A stretch of 64,000 nucleotides of DNA from Zhenhengia yiwuensis (GTDB taxonomy: Bacteria; Bacillota; Clostridia; Lachnospirales; Cellulosilyticaceae): positions 1-64,000 of the forward strand of contig NZ_JACRSY010000010.1 of NCBI RefSeq assembly GCF_014384995.1, read 5' to 3'. A model generated the notes under the pieces. The model had not been told where the DNA came from, made no database searches, and was given only the letters and a program-made list of their open reading frames with translations. Position numbers and translations under genes: made by a program. Shown here in pieces: positions 24,957-34,730 of this stretch (the first letter of the stretch is position 1; every line of letters begins with the position of its first letter).

Positions 24957-26712
24957 AATGGTTTTCAAGTCGTTTGACAAGGTTTTCATCTGGTGTTACA
25001 TAAATGGTTTTAAAGTTTGTATAGATGACCATGCCAGGTTTAGCATTTGGAACTTTTTTAACATTTTTACGGAATGTATAATCAATAGCTACATTACTGG
25101 AATGTTTACCTTTACTGTAATAAGCCGCTAACATAGATGCCTCAATTAAGGTCATATCACTTGGATCTTCACCAGGATTTAGCTTGACAATAACGTGAGA
25201 GCCAGGTCCATCTTTAATATGCAACCAGAGATCTGTGATTTTGGCAAACTTCATGGTGAGTTCATCATTTTGATAGTTGTTTTTACCGACGTAAATGGTT
25301 TGACCATCGCTAGAAGTAAACTGCATATAGGGAATAGCATTTTTTTGTGGCTTACCTTTAGTTTGTTTACGCTTTTTTAGATAACCCATATCGACAAGTT
25401 CACGTCTTAAACCATCAATATCTTCTTGTGTCTGAAGAAAGTCTAGGGATATTAAGACGGATTGCAGATAGCTAAGGTCTTCTTCGATAGAAAGGAGCTG
25501 TTCATGAGCTGCTGATAAGGTACGTTTTGCTTTATTGTAATGTTTGAAGTACTTTTGAGCATTTTCAATCGCATTACATTTTGGGTCAAGAGGAACAGTG
25601 ATATCTTCATAGTTTTCACTATAATAGTTTTGAGTTATAAAGCTGTCTGCACCTTCAGGTACTGCAAAAGAGTAAGCTGTTAAAAGTTCACCATAGATTT
25701 TATAAATTTCTGCATCTTGGCTTTCTTCAATAGCTTTTTCTTGAATAGCTTTTTTCCTTACACCACGATCAATAAAAGTAAGAATCATCTTTTTAATATC
25801 TGCTGTTTTTTGAGAGACTACAGATTTAGAAGATTGCTCATAATAATAGAATTCTAATAACTCAGACAGTGTAGAATAAGTTTTAGCATGGGTATATTCT
25901 GTAGATAGAGGAAAACTATAAAATTCTAAAGGATGGTCCTCATGATCCACAAATAAAGTAGGGCTATAAGCCTTAGCATGTACTTTTTCCATTAGATTTG
26001 AAAGTGCTGTAAAGAGTCTATGCAGTGCTTTATCATCAAGATTTTCTACAAGGGTAGCACTTTCAATACCAGCTTCATGGCAAAGAGCATGTCCAAGAAG
26101 TGGACTTATACCAGCATAAACTGTATAAAGGGCCTTAAAAGTTGGTAGGCTTTGGGCTTTGATATGAGTTATAAAACTATCTAGATGAAGCGCAGAAGGA
26201 TTAAGTTTTACTTGATTATTAGGGTAGAAGTAAGTGCGTCCAGGTAATACTTCACGCATACTACTTTGTGCACTTGAGATATGTTTGATACTATCAATAA
26301 TCGTTCCATCTGCTTTAGTTAAAATAATATTGCTGTGACGCCCCATCATTTCAATAATGAGCTTTTTATTTTCACGATCTCCTAGTTCATTAGTTGCTTC
26401 AATTTCCATTTCTACAATACGGTCATAATGAGGTTGGGTAATACTCATAATGCGTCCACTAGAAAGGTGTTTGCGTAGTAACATACAGAACATAGGAGGA
26501 GTCTGAGAACTGTTTTTTACACGTGTTGTAAAATGAATACGTGGATAGTTACTATTTGCTGTTAAGAAAAGTTTATAAGCATCTTTTTGGTTACGAACAG
26601 AAAGGAGTAGTTCATCCTTTTCTGGCTGATATATTTTATCAATACGCCCACCTATGAGCGCATCACTTAATTCTGATACGATATTTGAGATGACAATACC
26701 ATCTAATGCCAT
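24955..26712 (-). CDS. rqcH: Ribosome quality control factor RqcH (NFACT / Rqc2 family)
   Basis: 585 residues: NFACT-N domain (about 1-260) with the conserved Asp97-Arg98 pair in HYDRIVEM, helical and coiled-coil middle, and NFACT-R domain near the C-terminus (TSSDGQTIYVGKNNYQND; LWLHIKDGPGSHVI). RqcH binds stalled 50S-peptidyl-tRNA complexes and recruits tRNA-Ala to add C-terminal alanine tails that mark nascent chains for degradation. ATG at 26712 is chosen because AAGGAGG sits 8 bases before it; the GTG at 26721 lies inside that site. It is often annotated as fibronectin-binding protein. Confidence 0.93.
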   Translation of the reverse strand: MALDGIVISNIVSELSDALIGGRIDKIYQPEKDELLLSVRNQKDAYKLFLTANSNYPRIHFTTRVKNSSQTPPMFCMLLRKHLSSGRIMSITQPHYDRIVEMEIEATNELGDRENKKLIIEMMGRHSNIILTKADGTIIDSIKHISSAQSSMREVLPGRTYFYPNNQVKLNPSALHLDSFITHIKAQSLPTFKALYTVYAGISPLLGHALCHEAGIESATLVENLDDKALHRLFTALSNLMEKVHAKAYSPTLFVDHEDHPLEFYSFPLSTEYTHAKTYSTLSELLEFYYYEQSSKSVVSQKTADIKKMILTFIDRGVRKKAIQEKAIEESQDAEIYKIYGELLTAYSFAVPEGADSFITQNYYSENYEDITVPLDPKCNAIENAQKYFKHYNKAKRTLSAAHEQLLSIEEDLSYLQSVLISLDFLQTQEDIDGLRRELVDMGYLKKRKQTKGKPQKNAIPYMQFTSSDGQTIYVGKNNYQNDELTMKFAKITDLWLHIKDGPGSHVIVKLNPGEDPSDMTLIEASMLAAYYSKGKHSSNVAIDYTFRKNVKKVPNAKPGMVIYTNFKTIYVTPDENLVKRLENH

Positions 26713-26741
26713 AAGTCGCACCTCCTTTATTTAATACACGG

Positions 26742-26747
26742 AGTATA
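26742..26747 (-). promoter_or_regulatory. Extended -10 element for rqcH
   Basis: On the minus strand TATGCTATACT provides an extended -10; the -35 region is A/T-rich with no good match. It is 30 bases before the start codon. Confidence 0.4.
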
Positions 26748-26758
26748 GCATAATTTTT

Positions 26759-26787
26759 TTGAAAATAAAAGTAAGCTGTGCTATAAT
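26759..26787 (+). promoter_or_regulatory. Promoter of the yicC-remA-gmk-rpoZ operon
   Basis: TTGAAA (26759-26764) and TATAAT (26782-26787), 17-base spacing, with TG one base before the -10. Confidence 0.7.
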
Positions 26788-26819
26788 ATAGAACGATTAA
26801 AGTGCAAAGGGGTAACCGT

Positions 26820-27698
26820 ATGATAAAAAGTATGACAGGATACGGCAGATATGAGATTGAAGAAAAAGAGCGCAAGGTGAATGTGGAGATAAGCACAGTG
26901 AATCATAGATACTGTGATCTTTCTATTCGCATGCCAAAAGCACTGACGCATTTAGAAGATGAGATTCGTAAATGTATTAAACAATTTATTGCACGTGGGA
27001 AAGTAGAAGTAAGCATTTATATAACAAGCATGTCAGCAGATGATGTAGAAGTTGTTGTCAATGAGCCAGCCTGCACAGCTTATATAGAAGCTTTAAGAAA
27101 GATAGGCGCAAAACTGGGATTAAATGACAATATAGGTATGGCAGAAGTCATGCGCTTAAATGATGTGATTACAATCCAGAAGAAACAGGCAGATTTAGAA
27201 GTCATATGGCCTATGATTGATCAGGCACTTAGACAGGCACTTACTCAGCTTGTAGCCATGAGAGAAAAAGAAGGCATGATACTGAAAAAAGACTTACTGG
27301 AGAAAGCAGATAACATGCTTCGCCTTGTAGGTGAACTGGAGCATTTAAGTGTAGAAGTTGTCAATACCTATAAACTAAAATTAGAAGAACGTATAAGTAG
27401 ACTTTTAGAGGAAATTCCAGTCGATGAGACGCGTCTTGCTATGGAGGTAGCCCTTTTTGCAGATAGAGCGGCTATTGATGAAGAGCTTACGAGACTAAAA
27501 AGTCATGTAGGACAGTTAAAAATGATTTTAGAAGAAGAGAGTTCTATTGGACGTAAACTAGACTTTTTAATGCAAGAGATGAACCGTGAAGCGAATACTA
27601 TTGCTTCAAAAGCAGGTGACTATACTATTACTTCTTATGCAGTAGAATTAAAGAGTGAGATAGAGAAAATCCGCGAGCAAATTCAAAATATAGAGTAG
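26820..27698 (+). CDS. yicC: YicC/YloC-family endoribonuclease
   Basis: 292 residues. It begins with the family hallmark MIKSMTGYGR and contains ISTVNHRYCDLSIRMP and the C-terminal EEESSIGRKLDFLMQEMNREANTIASK, which is nearly invariant in the family. YicC-type proteins have been shown to be endoribonucleases acting on small RNAs and mRNAs. ATG at 26820 with AAAGGGG upstream; the frame extends six codons earlier without support. It is the first gene of an operon with remA, gmk and rpoZ, the same order as in Bacillus. Confidence 0.92.
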   Translation: MIKSMTGYGRYEIEEKERKVNVEISTVNHRYCDLSIRMPKALTHLEDEIRKCIKQFIARGKVEVSIYITSMSADDVEVVVNEPACTAYIEALRKIGAKLGLNDNIGMAEVMRLNDVITIQKKQADLEVIWPMIDQALRQALTQLVAMREKEGMILKKDLLEKADNMLRLVGELEHLSVEVVNTYKLKLEERISRLLEEIPVDETRLAMEVALFADRAAIDEELTRLKSHVGQLKMILEEESSIGRKLDFLMQEMNREANTIASKAGDYTITSYAVELKSEIEKIREQIQNIE

Positions 27699-27707
27699 GG
27701 GATGACA

Positions 27708-27956
27708 ATGAGTAAATTTATAAATATTGGATATGGCAATATTGTAGGCATAGACCGTATTGTGGCCATTGTAGCACCTGAGTCTGCACCTATTAAAAGG
27801 CTGATTGCAGATGCTAGGGATACTCAGAAGCTCATTGATGCCACACAGGGAAGGAAAACAAGGGGCGTAATCATTACAGATAGCAACCATATCATTTTAT
27901 CTGCCCTACAACCTGAGACTATGGCTAGCCGCTCAACTACTTGTCTAAAAGAATAA
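27708..27956 (+). CDS. remA: RemA-type regulator (DUF370)
   Basis: 82 residues, starting MSKFINIGYGNIVGIDRIVAIV and containing PESAPIKRLI, both diagnostic for the RemA/YlzA family. In Bacillus RemA is a DNA-binding regulator of matrix and osmoprotection genes that forms ring-like oligomers. ATG at 27708 fits the GGGG ribosome binding site better than the ATG at 27702. It lies between yicC and gmk, as in relatives. Confidence 0.9.
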   Translation: MSKFINIGYGNIVGIDRIVAIVAPESAPIKRLIADARDTQKLIDATQGRKTRGVIITDSNHIILSALQPETMASRSTTCLKE

Positions 27957-27980
27957 TATTTCTATTTTAAGGAGATAATT

Positions 27981-28586
27981 ATGCAAAGTGAAGGACTTAA
28001 ACTGATTCTTTCAGGACCATCTGGTTCAGGGAAAGGAACTATTGTAAAAGAGCTGATTAAAGAGGAGAATTTTGTTGTTTCTATTTCAGCGACAACACGT
28101 AAACCACGTGTAGGCGAAGAGCATGGCAAACATTATTTCTTTAAAACAACTGAAGAATTTGAAGAGATGATTGCAAAAGAAGAGCTTTTAGAGTATGCTA
28201 ATTTCTGTAATAATTATTATGGTACACCAAAAGCATTTATTAATGAAACGATTAAAAGTGGAAAAGACATTATTTTAGAAATTGAAGTACAAGGTGCTAT
28301 GCAGGCTAAAAGTGCTTATCCAGATGCTATACTTATTTTTATCATGCCACCTACATTTGAAGAACTTCAAAGTAGGCTTATTGGACGTGGGACAGAAAGT
28401 AATGATGTGATTGAGGCGCGTCTAAATAGAGCAAGAGAAGAATTACTAGCATTTAAAGAATATGACTATATTGTCATTAATGACAACTTAGAAGATGCTG
28501 TTACAGATATTAAACAAATTGTACAAGCTGAAAAACTAAGAAGTTATAGATATAAATCTTACATTGAGCAAATGCTCTCAAATTAA
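27981..28586 (+). CDS. gmk: Guanylate kinase
   Basis: 201 residues with P-loop SGPSGSGKGT (10-19), GMP-binding SATTRKPRVGEEHGKHYFF and lid region RLIGRGTESNDVIEARL. It phosphorylates GMP to GDP. AAGGAG precedes the ATG. Third gene of the yicC operon, 13 bases before rpoZ. Confidence 0.96.
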   Translation: MQSEGLKLILSGPSGSGKGTIVKELIKEENFVVSISATTRKPRVGEEHGKHYFFKTTEEFEEMIAKEELLEYANFCNNYYGTPKAFINETIKSGKDIILEIEVQGAMQAKSAYPDAILIFIMPPTFEELQSRLIGRGTESNDVIEARLNRAREELLAFKEYDYIVINDNLEDAVTDIKQIVQAEKLRSYRYKSYIEQMLSN

Positions 28587-28599
28587 AGGAGGAACCACC

Positions 28600-28902
28600 A
28601 TGTTACAACCATCTTATACTCAACTTATGGAAAAACTTAATGAGGACGCTTCAGAGAAAGTCGTTACAAGCCGTTACTCTATTATTATTGCAGCAGCAAG
28701 ACGTGCAAGGCAAATCATTGATATTGTAAATGAAGAAGCAAATAGCAAAAATGCAGACAAAGATACACCAATTGATCCAATTCGTATCAAAGAAGCAGCA
28801 GAGCTTAATGAAAAATTAAAATACAAAAAATCAACTTCAATTGCTGTAGATGAACTTTACGCTGGTAAGATCAAAATCAAAGAACAAGCTGTGACAGAAT
28901 AA
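28600..28902 (+). CDS. rpoZ: RNA polymerase omega subunit
   Basis: 100 residues. MLQPSYTQLMEKL then SRYSIIIAAARRARQI is the omega core motif that latches the beta-prime C-terminus. ATG at 28600 follows AAAGGAGG at good spacing; the open frame starts 12 codons earlier inside gmk. It ends the yicC-remA-gmk-rpoZ group and is followed by a hairpin. Confidence 0.93.
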   Translation: MLQPSYTQLMEKLNEDASEKVVTSRYSIIIAAARRARQIIDIVNEEANSKNADKDTPIDPIRIKEAAELNEKLKYKKSTSIAVDELYAGKIKIKEQAVTE

Positions 28903-28926
28903 ACAAGTGCTCGCACTTGTTTATTC
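28898..28926 (+). terminator. Terminator or attenuator between rpoZ and priA
   Basis: AATAAACAAGTG (28898-28909) pairs with CACTTGTTTATT (28914-28925). The T tail is short, so some read-through into priA is likely. Confidence 0.55.
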
Positions 28927-28950
28927 TTTATGTAGAAGAAGGAGCGTCAT

Positions 28951-31197
28951 ATGTATGCTCAGGTGATTATTAATTTCGCTAAGACACAAGAAATAGATCG
29001 CTTATTTACCTATAGTGTACCTTACACGCTACTTCCTAAGGTTCAAATAGGAAGCCGTGTGAAGGTACCTTTTGGTCAGGGGAATCATACACAGATAGGC
29101 TATGTTATCCATCTTTCAAGTAACCCACCTGAAGAGCATTATAGAATTAAACCTATTGTTAGTCTATTTGATGAAATACCGGTTTTTAATGAGGAGCAGA
29201 TTGAAATAGCTAAGTTTCTCGTGAACTATTATGGATGCAGCTTTGCTATGGCTTTAGAAGTTATGCTTCCACCAGGTATGAGTAAGAAACCTTATAGTTC
29301 TTTTGAAGAAGCTGAAACTTATATCACACTAAATATAAAACCTGAAGTTTTAAAAAGTTATATAGCAAGTAAGGCACATATGAAAAGCTTTAATAAGCAG
29401 AGAGCTATTCTTATGTTGTTCTTAATACAGGCTTCTATTTCTTTAGAAGACCTGAAAAAAAGTAATGAAGTCAGCCCTTCTAGTTTAAGTACACTCATTA
29501 AAAATGGTATCTTAAGAAAAGAAGAAAAGTTCATAGGCTTTAGAAAAGATCCTATTCACTATGACTACTTTAAAAAACTTAACTTAGAACAGACTTATGC
29601 TAAAGACCAGCTTTTAGCTGCTATAGGTGCCAACAGATATGAAGGTGTCCTTTTACAAGGTATTACAGGTAGCGGAAAAACAGAGGTCTTTCTTTATGCT
29701 ATTTGTAAAGTGCTTGAAGAAGGTGGTAGTGCTATTGTACTTGTGCCAGAGATTGCCCTTACAAGGCAGACTTTAATGCGTTTTAAAGAACGTTTTGGTA
29801 ACGTAGTAGCTCTTACACATAGTCGTATGAATCAGACTGAAAGGTTAAGGCTTTATGAACAGGTGCGTAAAGGGCAGATAAAAGTAGTCATTGGCCCGCG
29901 AAGTGCAGTTTTTATGCCTATGCAAAACTTAAAGCTTATTGTAGTAGATGAAGAACATGAAACAACTTATAAGTCTGAGACTACTCCTAAATACCATGCT
30001 ATAGATGTAGCACGTATGCGTATGATAAGGAATAGTGGTGTGCTTATTTTAGCTTCTGCTACACCAAGTCTTGAAAGTTATTATGAAATGAAGCGAGATA
30101 GACTTAAACTTATCGAACTGACGCAGCGTGTAGGTAATGCTACTTTACCAGAGATAGAAATTGTAGATATGCGTAAAGAACTCAAAAATGGGAATATGCA
30201 GATTATGAGTCATACGCTCCATGAAGCTATAGAACGTACAGTGAGAGCTGGCAATCAGGTTATGTTACTTCTAAATCGTAGAGGACATTCTACTTTTGTT
30301 AATTGTAGAAGCTGTGGTTTTGTGGTGAAATGTAAGCATTGTGATATTGCTATGACTTATCATAGACAATCTAGTAGTTTAGAATGTCATTACTGTGGAC
30401 TAAAGGAGCCTATTCCATCTATGTGTCCTGCTTGTGGAAGTAAACACATTCGTTTTTTTGGAAGTGGGACAGAAAAGGTTGAAGAATACCTTAATAAACA
30501 CTTTAAGCCGTATGGTATTGGACGAATGGACTTTGATACCACTACAGGTAAAGAAGGGCATAATAAAGTTCTAGAAGCGTTCCAAAACCATGAGTTTAAT
30601 ATTCTGGTAGGGACACAGATGATTGCAAAAGGACATGATTTTAAAGATGTAACCCTTGTGGGTATTATTGCAGCAGATCAAGCTCTTTATATACAGGATT
30701 TTAGAAGTGAAGAGCGTACTTATCAGCTTATTACTCAGGCATTAGGTAGGGCAGGAAGAGGCGATAAAAAAGGTGAGGTAGTTATTCAAACTTATAATCC
30801 AGAGCATTTTGTGTTAGAAAAGATTAAGTTTAGACAGCAGCAAGCTTTTTATGAAGAAGAGCTTAAAATTAGAAAAATGCTGGGTTACCCGCCGTATACA
30901 CATCTTTTTTCACTTACTGTATTAGGTAGAAATGAAAAAGAAGTCATCCAAATGGTGCATACGTTAAAGTATTATTATGAATACTACAATAAAAAAGGAC
31001 TTTTTCGTATTGTAGGTCCATCTGCAGCAGCTATTAGCAGAATTGCAGATGAATATAGATGGCAACTTATTTTAGTAGGTGAAGATAGAGAAAAACTTTT
31101 ACTGTATGGTAAATATTGTTTAAATAAGTTTATTAATCGAGAAAATACTGGTACAATAAAAATAAATTGGGATATAGACCCTATCAGTATGTTTTAA
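28951..31197 (+). CDS. priA: Primosomal replication restart helicase PriA
   Basis: 748 residues: N-terminal DNA-binding part, superfamily 2 helicase core with Walker A GITGSGKTE and DEEH, a zinc-binding insertion with paired Cys (CRSCGF, CKHC, CHYC, CPAC) and C-terminal helicase motifs (GTQMIAKGHDF, QALGRAGRGD). PriA recognises abandoned forks and reloads the replicative helicase. GAAGGAG precedes the ATG. It leads a group with def, fmt and a zinc peptidase. Confidence 0.95.
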   Translation: MYAQVIINFAKTQEIDRLFTYSVPYTLLPKVQIGSRVKVPFGQGNHTQIGYVIHLSSNPPEEHYRIKPIVSLFDEIPVFNEEQIEIAKFLVNYYGCSFAMALEVMLPPGMSKKPYSSFEEAETYITLNIKPEVLKSYIASKAHMKSFNKQRAILMLFLIQASISLEDLKKSNEVSPSSLSTLIKNGILRKEEKFIGFRKDPIHYDYFKKLNLEQTYAKDQLLAAIGANRYEGVLLQGITGSGKTEVFLYAICKVLEEGGSAIVLVPEIALTRQTLMRFKERFGNVVALTHSRMNQTERLRLYEQVRKGQIKVVIGPRSAVFMPMQNLKLIVVDEEHETTYKSETTPKYHAIDVARMRMIRNSGVLILASATPSLESYYEMKRDRLKLIELTQRVGNATLPEIEIVDMRKELKNGNMQIMSHTLHEAIERTVRAGNQVMLLLNRRGHSTFVNCRSCGFVVKCKHCDIAMTYHRQSSSLECHYCGLKEPIPSMCPACGSKHIRFFGSGTEKVEEYLNKHFKPYGIGRMDFDTTTGKEGHNKVLEAFQNHEFNILVGTQMIAKGHDFKDVTLVGIIAADQALYIQDFRSEERTYQLITQALGRAGRGDKKGEVVIQTYNPEHFVLEKIKFRQQQAFYEEELKIRKMLGYPPYTHLFSLTVLGRNEKEVIQMVHTLKYYYEYYNKKGLFRIVGPSAAAISRIADEYRWQLILVGEDREKLLLYGKYCLNKFINRENTGTIKINWDIDPISMF

Positions 31198-31211
31198 ATA
31201 AGGAGGCTATT

Positions 31212-31679
31212 ATGGCAACACGTACAATACGTATAGAGAGTGATCCGATTCTTAGAAAAGTTTCTAAAGAAGTTACAAAATTTGATGAAAGTTTATGGGC
31301 CTTACTTGAAGATATGGCGCAGACTATGTATGAGGCTGATGGCGTAGGTCTTGCAGCACCACAAATTGGCCTGTTAAAACGTATCTTCGTTATTGATATT
31401 GGTGAAGGACTTGTTGAGTTTATTAATCCACAAGTTGTTTTAGAAGATGGTGAACAATTTGGTGAAGAAGGGTGCTTAAGTGTACCTAAGAAATATGGTC
31501 CAGTAAGACGCCCTAATCGTGTAAGAATGCGTGCTCAAAACAGAATGGGTGAATGGTTCGAAATAGAGGGTGAAGAACTTATGGCACGTGCTATGCTTCA
31601 TGAAAATGATCATCTAGATGGAAAGCTTTTTGTAGACTTTGTAGAAGGCGAACTCGTTCAACTATCAGATGAGGAATAA
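31212..31679 (+). CDS. def: Peptide deformylase
   Basis: 155 residues with the three motifs GVGLAAPQIG, EGCLSVP and HENDHLDG (metal ligands Cys and two His, catalytic Glu). It removes the formyl group from nascent proteins. ATG at 31212 follows AGGAGG; the longer open frame overlaps priA. It is directly upstream of fmt, which adds the formyl group. Confidence 0.95.
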   Translation: MATRTIRIESDPILRKVSKEVTKFDESLWALLEDMAQTMYEADGVGLAAPQIGLLKRIFVIDIGEGLVEFINPQVVLEDGEQFGEEGCLSVPKKYGPVRRPNRVRMRAQNRMGEWFEIEGEELMARAMLHENDHLDGKLFVDFVEGELVQLSDEE

Positions 31680-31692
31680 TGAGGAGGCACAT

Positions 31693-32628
31693 ATGAATGT
31701 TATATTTATGGGAACACCAGATTTTGCAGTTCCTACATTACAGATGTTAATAGACGAAGGTCATACCATTAGTGCAGTCGTTACACAACCAGATAGACCA
31801 AAGGGAAGAGGCAATAAAGTACTTATGCCACCAGTTAAAGAGCTTGCTCTTAAGCATGGGATAGAAGTTCTTCAACCTGAACGTGTAAAAGGTAATGAAG
31901 AATTTTTAATGCACATAAAAGCTTTAAATCCAGATGTTATGGTTGTAGTAGCATATGGAAAGATTTTACCTGAAAGTGTACTTGAAGTACCAAAACTCGG
32001 ATGTATTAATATTCATGGTTCACTTTTACCAAAATACAGAGGTGCAGCACCTATTCAGTGGAGTGTATTAAATGGTGAAGCTGTAACAGGTGTTACCATC
32101 ATGTATATGGATAAAGGTATGGATACAGGTGATATGCTCTATAAAAAAGAAATGGTACTTGCTGAAGATGAAACCTATGCATCTCTTCATGATAAGATGA
32201 AAGATGTAGGGGCAGCTGCTTTAAAAGAAGCTTGGCCTCTTATTGTAAGTGGTGGTAAGGAGCGTATCAAACAAAATGAAGAAGAAGCAACTTATGCACC
32301 ACCTATTCAAAAGGCCTTAGGTGAAATTCAGTGGGAAAAGTCAAACCATGAAATTGATGCTTTAGTTAGGGGGCTTAATCCGTGGCCAGCTGCTTATACT
32401 TACTATGATGGACAAATGATGAAAGTTTGGAACGTATCAACTGGCGTAGGACAAACAGAATATGAACCAGGTACAATTATAGAAGTTGATAAAGCGGGTA
32501 TTCATGTACAAACAGGAAATGGGATCTTAATTATTAAGGAGATACAAGCACCTAATAAAAAGCGTATGCCTGTATCAGAATATATTAAAGGAAACACCAT
32601 TGAACCAGGCAAATTATTAGGTGACTAA
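31693..32628 (+). CDS. fmt: Methionyl-tRNA formyltransferase
   Basis: 311 residues. It starts MNVIFMGTPDFAVP and carries the catalytic segment INIHGSLLPKYRGAAPIQW and a C-terminal tRNA-binding domain (LNPWPAAYTYY). It formylates initiator Met-tRNA with 10-formyl-tetrahydrofolate. ATG at 31693 has GAGGAGG upstream. Ends just before the peptidase gene. Confidence 0.95.
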   Translation: MNVIFMGTPDFAVPTLQMLIDEGHTISAVVTQPDRPKGRGNKVLMPPVKELALKHGIEVLQPERVKGNEEFLMHIKALNPDVMVVVAYGKILPESVLEVPKLGCINIHGSLLPKYRGAAPIQWSVLNGEAVTGVTIMYMDKGMDTGDMLYKKEMVLAEDETYASLHDKMKDVGAAALKEAWPLIVSGGKERIKQNEEEATYAPPIQKALGEIQWEKSNHEIDALVRGLNPWPAAYTYYDGQMMKVWNVSTGVGQTEYEPGTIIEVDKAGIHVQTGNGILIIKEIQAPNKKRMPVSEYIKGNTIEPGKLLGD

Positions 32629-32644
32629 GACAGGAGCTGATAAA

Positions 32645-33331
32645 ATGATGATTGATTCTTCCTATTGGATCTTATTCATTGTTGTTTCCATTTTACCTAT
32701 TTGGGCAAGTTTGAAACTACAAAATACGTTTAATAAGTATTCTCGTGTAAGAAGTTTATCAGGTTATACAGGAGAGGAAGCGGCAAGACGTATTTTAATG
32801 ATTAACCACTTAGGGCATATAGGTATTAAGCCTGTAAGGGGCTCTATGACAGATCATTATAATCCTATACAAAAAGAAATAGGTCTATCTCAAACTGTAT
32901 ACAGTTTAAACTCTATTGCAGCAGTCAGTGTAGCAGCGCATGAGGTGGGTCATGTGCTTCAAGAAGCAGATCATTATAATGCGCTTACATTAAGGCATAA
33001 ACTTTTGCCTGTTACAAGATTTGCAGATAGTGCAGCCATTCCAATGGTATTTTTAGGAGCGATTACTTCTTTCCAAGGATTAGCGTGGATTGGTATTATC
33101 TTATTTAGTTTTACAACACTATTTAGTCTTGTCACATTACCAGTAGAATTTAATGCCTCAAAACGTGCTATAGTAGCACTTTCTCAAAGTGGTATTTTAT
33201 CAGATGAAGAGCTAGATGGAGCAAAAGAGGTTCTTAATGCAGCAGCCTTAACTTATGTAGCAGGTGCAGCTGTATCTATGATGATGCTTTTAAGACTTAT
33301 TCTAATCTATGGTGGACAAAATAGAGATTAA
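32645..33331 (+). CDS. Membrane zinc metallopeptidase, YugP family
   Basis: 228 residues. N-terminal transmembrane segment, a cytoplasmic domain with the zinc motif HEVGH (99-103) after SLNSIAAVSVAA, two hydrophobic segments around 125-160 and a C-terminal one. This neutral zinc metallopeptidase family is common next to fmt in Clostridia; its substrate is unknown. ATG at 32645 has CAGGAG 8 bases upstream. It closes the priA-def-fmt unit before a terminator. Confidence 0.87.
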   Translation: MMIDSSYWILFIVVSILPIWASLKLQNTFNKYSRVRSLSGYTGEEAARRILMINHLGHIGIKPVRGSMTDHYNPIQKEIGLSQTVYSLNSIAAVSVAAHEVGHVLQEADHYNALTLRHKLLPVTRFADSAAIPMVFLGAITSFQGLAWIGIILFSFTTLFSLVTLPVEFNASKRAIVALSQSGILSDEELDGAKEVLNAAALTYVAGAAVSMMMLLRLILIYGGQNRD

Positions 33332-33343
33332 GACAAACATACT

Positions 33344-33371
33344 AAAAGACGCTTTTAAAGCGTCTTTTATA
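33344..33371 (+). terminator. Intrinsic terminator after the YugP-like gene
   Basis: AAAAGACGCTT (33344-33354) pairs with AAGCGTCTTTT (33358-33368) around a 3-base loop. Confidence 0.7.
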
Positions 33372-33408
33372 CTATAAAATAAAGAGTAATACAAGCGAGG
33401 AATATAAA

Positions 33409-34719
33409 ATGGAGCAAAAAACAGTACGTGAGAAAGTTGCACAGATTTTAACAGACATTGAAAAAGATGATACTTATTTACAACTTGCACTAAAAAAAGA
33501 ACTCGATACATTAGAGGTTAAAGATAAAGGCTTTGCTAATGAGCTCATTTACGGTACTATAAAATGGCGTTTAAGATTGGATTATGTATTAGACCAATTT
33601 TCTAAAACGCCTGTAAAAAAGATGAAACCTTTTATACGACAACTCATGCGTATGAGTGTTTATCAAATTTTGTTTTTAGACAAAGTACCAGCATCGGCAG
33701 CTATTAATGAAGCTGTTAAAATTATGCATAAGCGTAAGATGAGTAATTTATCAGGATTTGTAAATGGTGTTCTTAGAAATATAGATAGAAATAAATCAGA
33801 GATTACTTATCCTAATTTAAGTGTTTATTATTCTATTCCTGAATGGATAATAACAAGATGGATGAAGTATTATGGAGAAATGGAGACAAAAGCTATTTGT
33901 GAAAGTCTTTCACAGCGTGCACGTGTATGTATTAGAATTAATAACCTTAAAACAACAAAAGATAAAGTTAAAGCTTTGTTATCGGAAGAAGGGATTACAG
34001 TATTAGAGGAGGGATTCCTCCCAGAAAGTCTCTATATTCATGCTCCTAATGGTATTCACCATAGTCCATCTTTTAAAGCAGGGCTATGGACAGTTCAAGA
34101 TGAAAGTGCTATGTTAGTAGGGCATGTATTAGGACCTGAAAAAGGTGATGAAATTTTAGATGTATGTAGTGCCCCAGGAGGTAAGACAGTCCATCTAGCA
34201 GAGCTTATGCAAAATGAAGGACATATTATAGGTGCAGATGTTCATGAGCATAAAATAGAATTAATTGAGAAAAATGCTAAAAGGTTAGGCGCATCTATTG
34301 TAGAAGGCAAACTTCAAGATGGTATGTTAATCAATGAAGATTGGAAAGAAAAATTTGATAAAATTTTACTAGATGCACCATGTTCAGGACTTGGTATTAT
34401 AAAAAGAAAACCAGATATTCGTTATGCTAAAGATGAGACGGCGATTCGTGATATTAACAACATTCAGCGTAAGCTTTTAAAAAATGCTATAAATTATCTA
34501 AAAAAGGATGGTATTTTGGTTTATAGTACATGTACATTGACACAAGAAGAAAATCAAAATATGGTAGAGTATGCATTGTCTTTAGGACTTCAATTAGATG
34601 CCATTCCTTATGATATGCCAGCATGTTTAAAACCTTATATAAAAGACAATGCTTATATTGAAATCTTACCACACGTGACCGATACAGATGGATTCTTTAT
34701 GGCGCGATTTAGAAAATAA
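33409..34719 (+). CDS. rsmB: 16S rRNA (cytosine-967-C5) methyltransferase RsmB
   Basis: 436 residues: NusB-like N-terminal RNA-binding domain (about 1-140, DKVPASAAINEAVKIMHKR) and a Rossmann methyltransferase with CSAPGGK, DAPCSGLG and the two active Cys (PCSG; STCTLTQEENQ). Starts the rsmB-rlmN-prpC-prkC-rsgA-rpe-thiN cluster, a conserved Firmicutes order. GAGGAATA precedes the ATG. Confidence 0.94.
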   Translation: MEQKTVREKVAQILTDIEKDDTYLQLALKKELDTLEVKDKGFANELIYGTIKWRLRLDYVLDQFSKTPVKKMKPFIRQLMRMSVYQILFLDKVPASAAINEAVKIMHKRKMSNLSGFVNGVLRNIDRNKSEITYPNLSVYYSIPEWIITRWMKYYGEMETKAICESLSQRARVCIRINNLKTTKDKVKALLSEEGITVLEEGFLPESLYIHAPNGIHHSPSFKAGLWTVQDESAMLVGHVLGPEKGDEILDVCSAPGGKTVHLAELMQNEGHIIGADVHEHKIELIEKNAKRLGASIVEGKLQDGMLINEDWKEKFDKILLDAPCSGLGIIKRKPDIRYAKDETAIRDINNIQRKLLKNAINYLKKDGILVYSTCTLTQEENQNMVEYALSLGLQLDAIPYDMPACLKPYIKDNAYIEILPHVTDTDGFFMARFRK

Positions 34720-34730
34720 GGAGTAACACA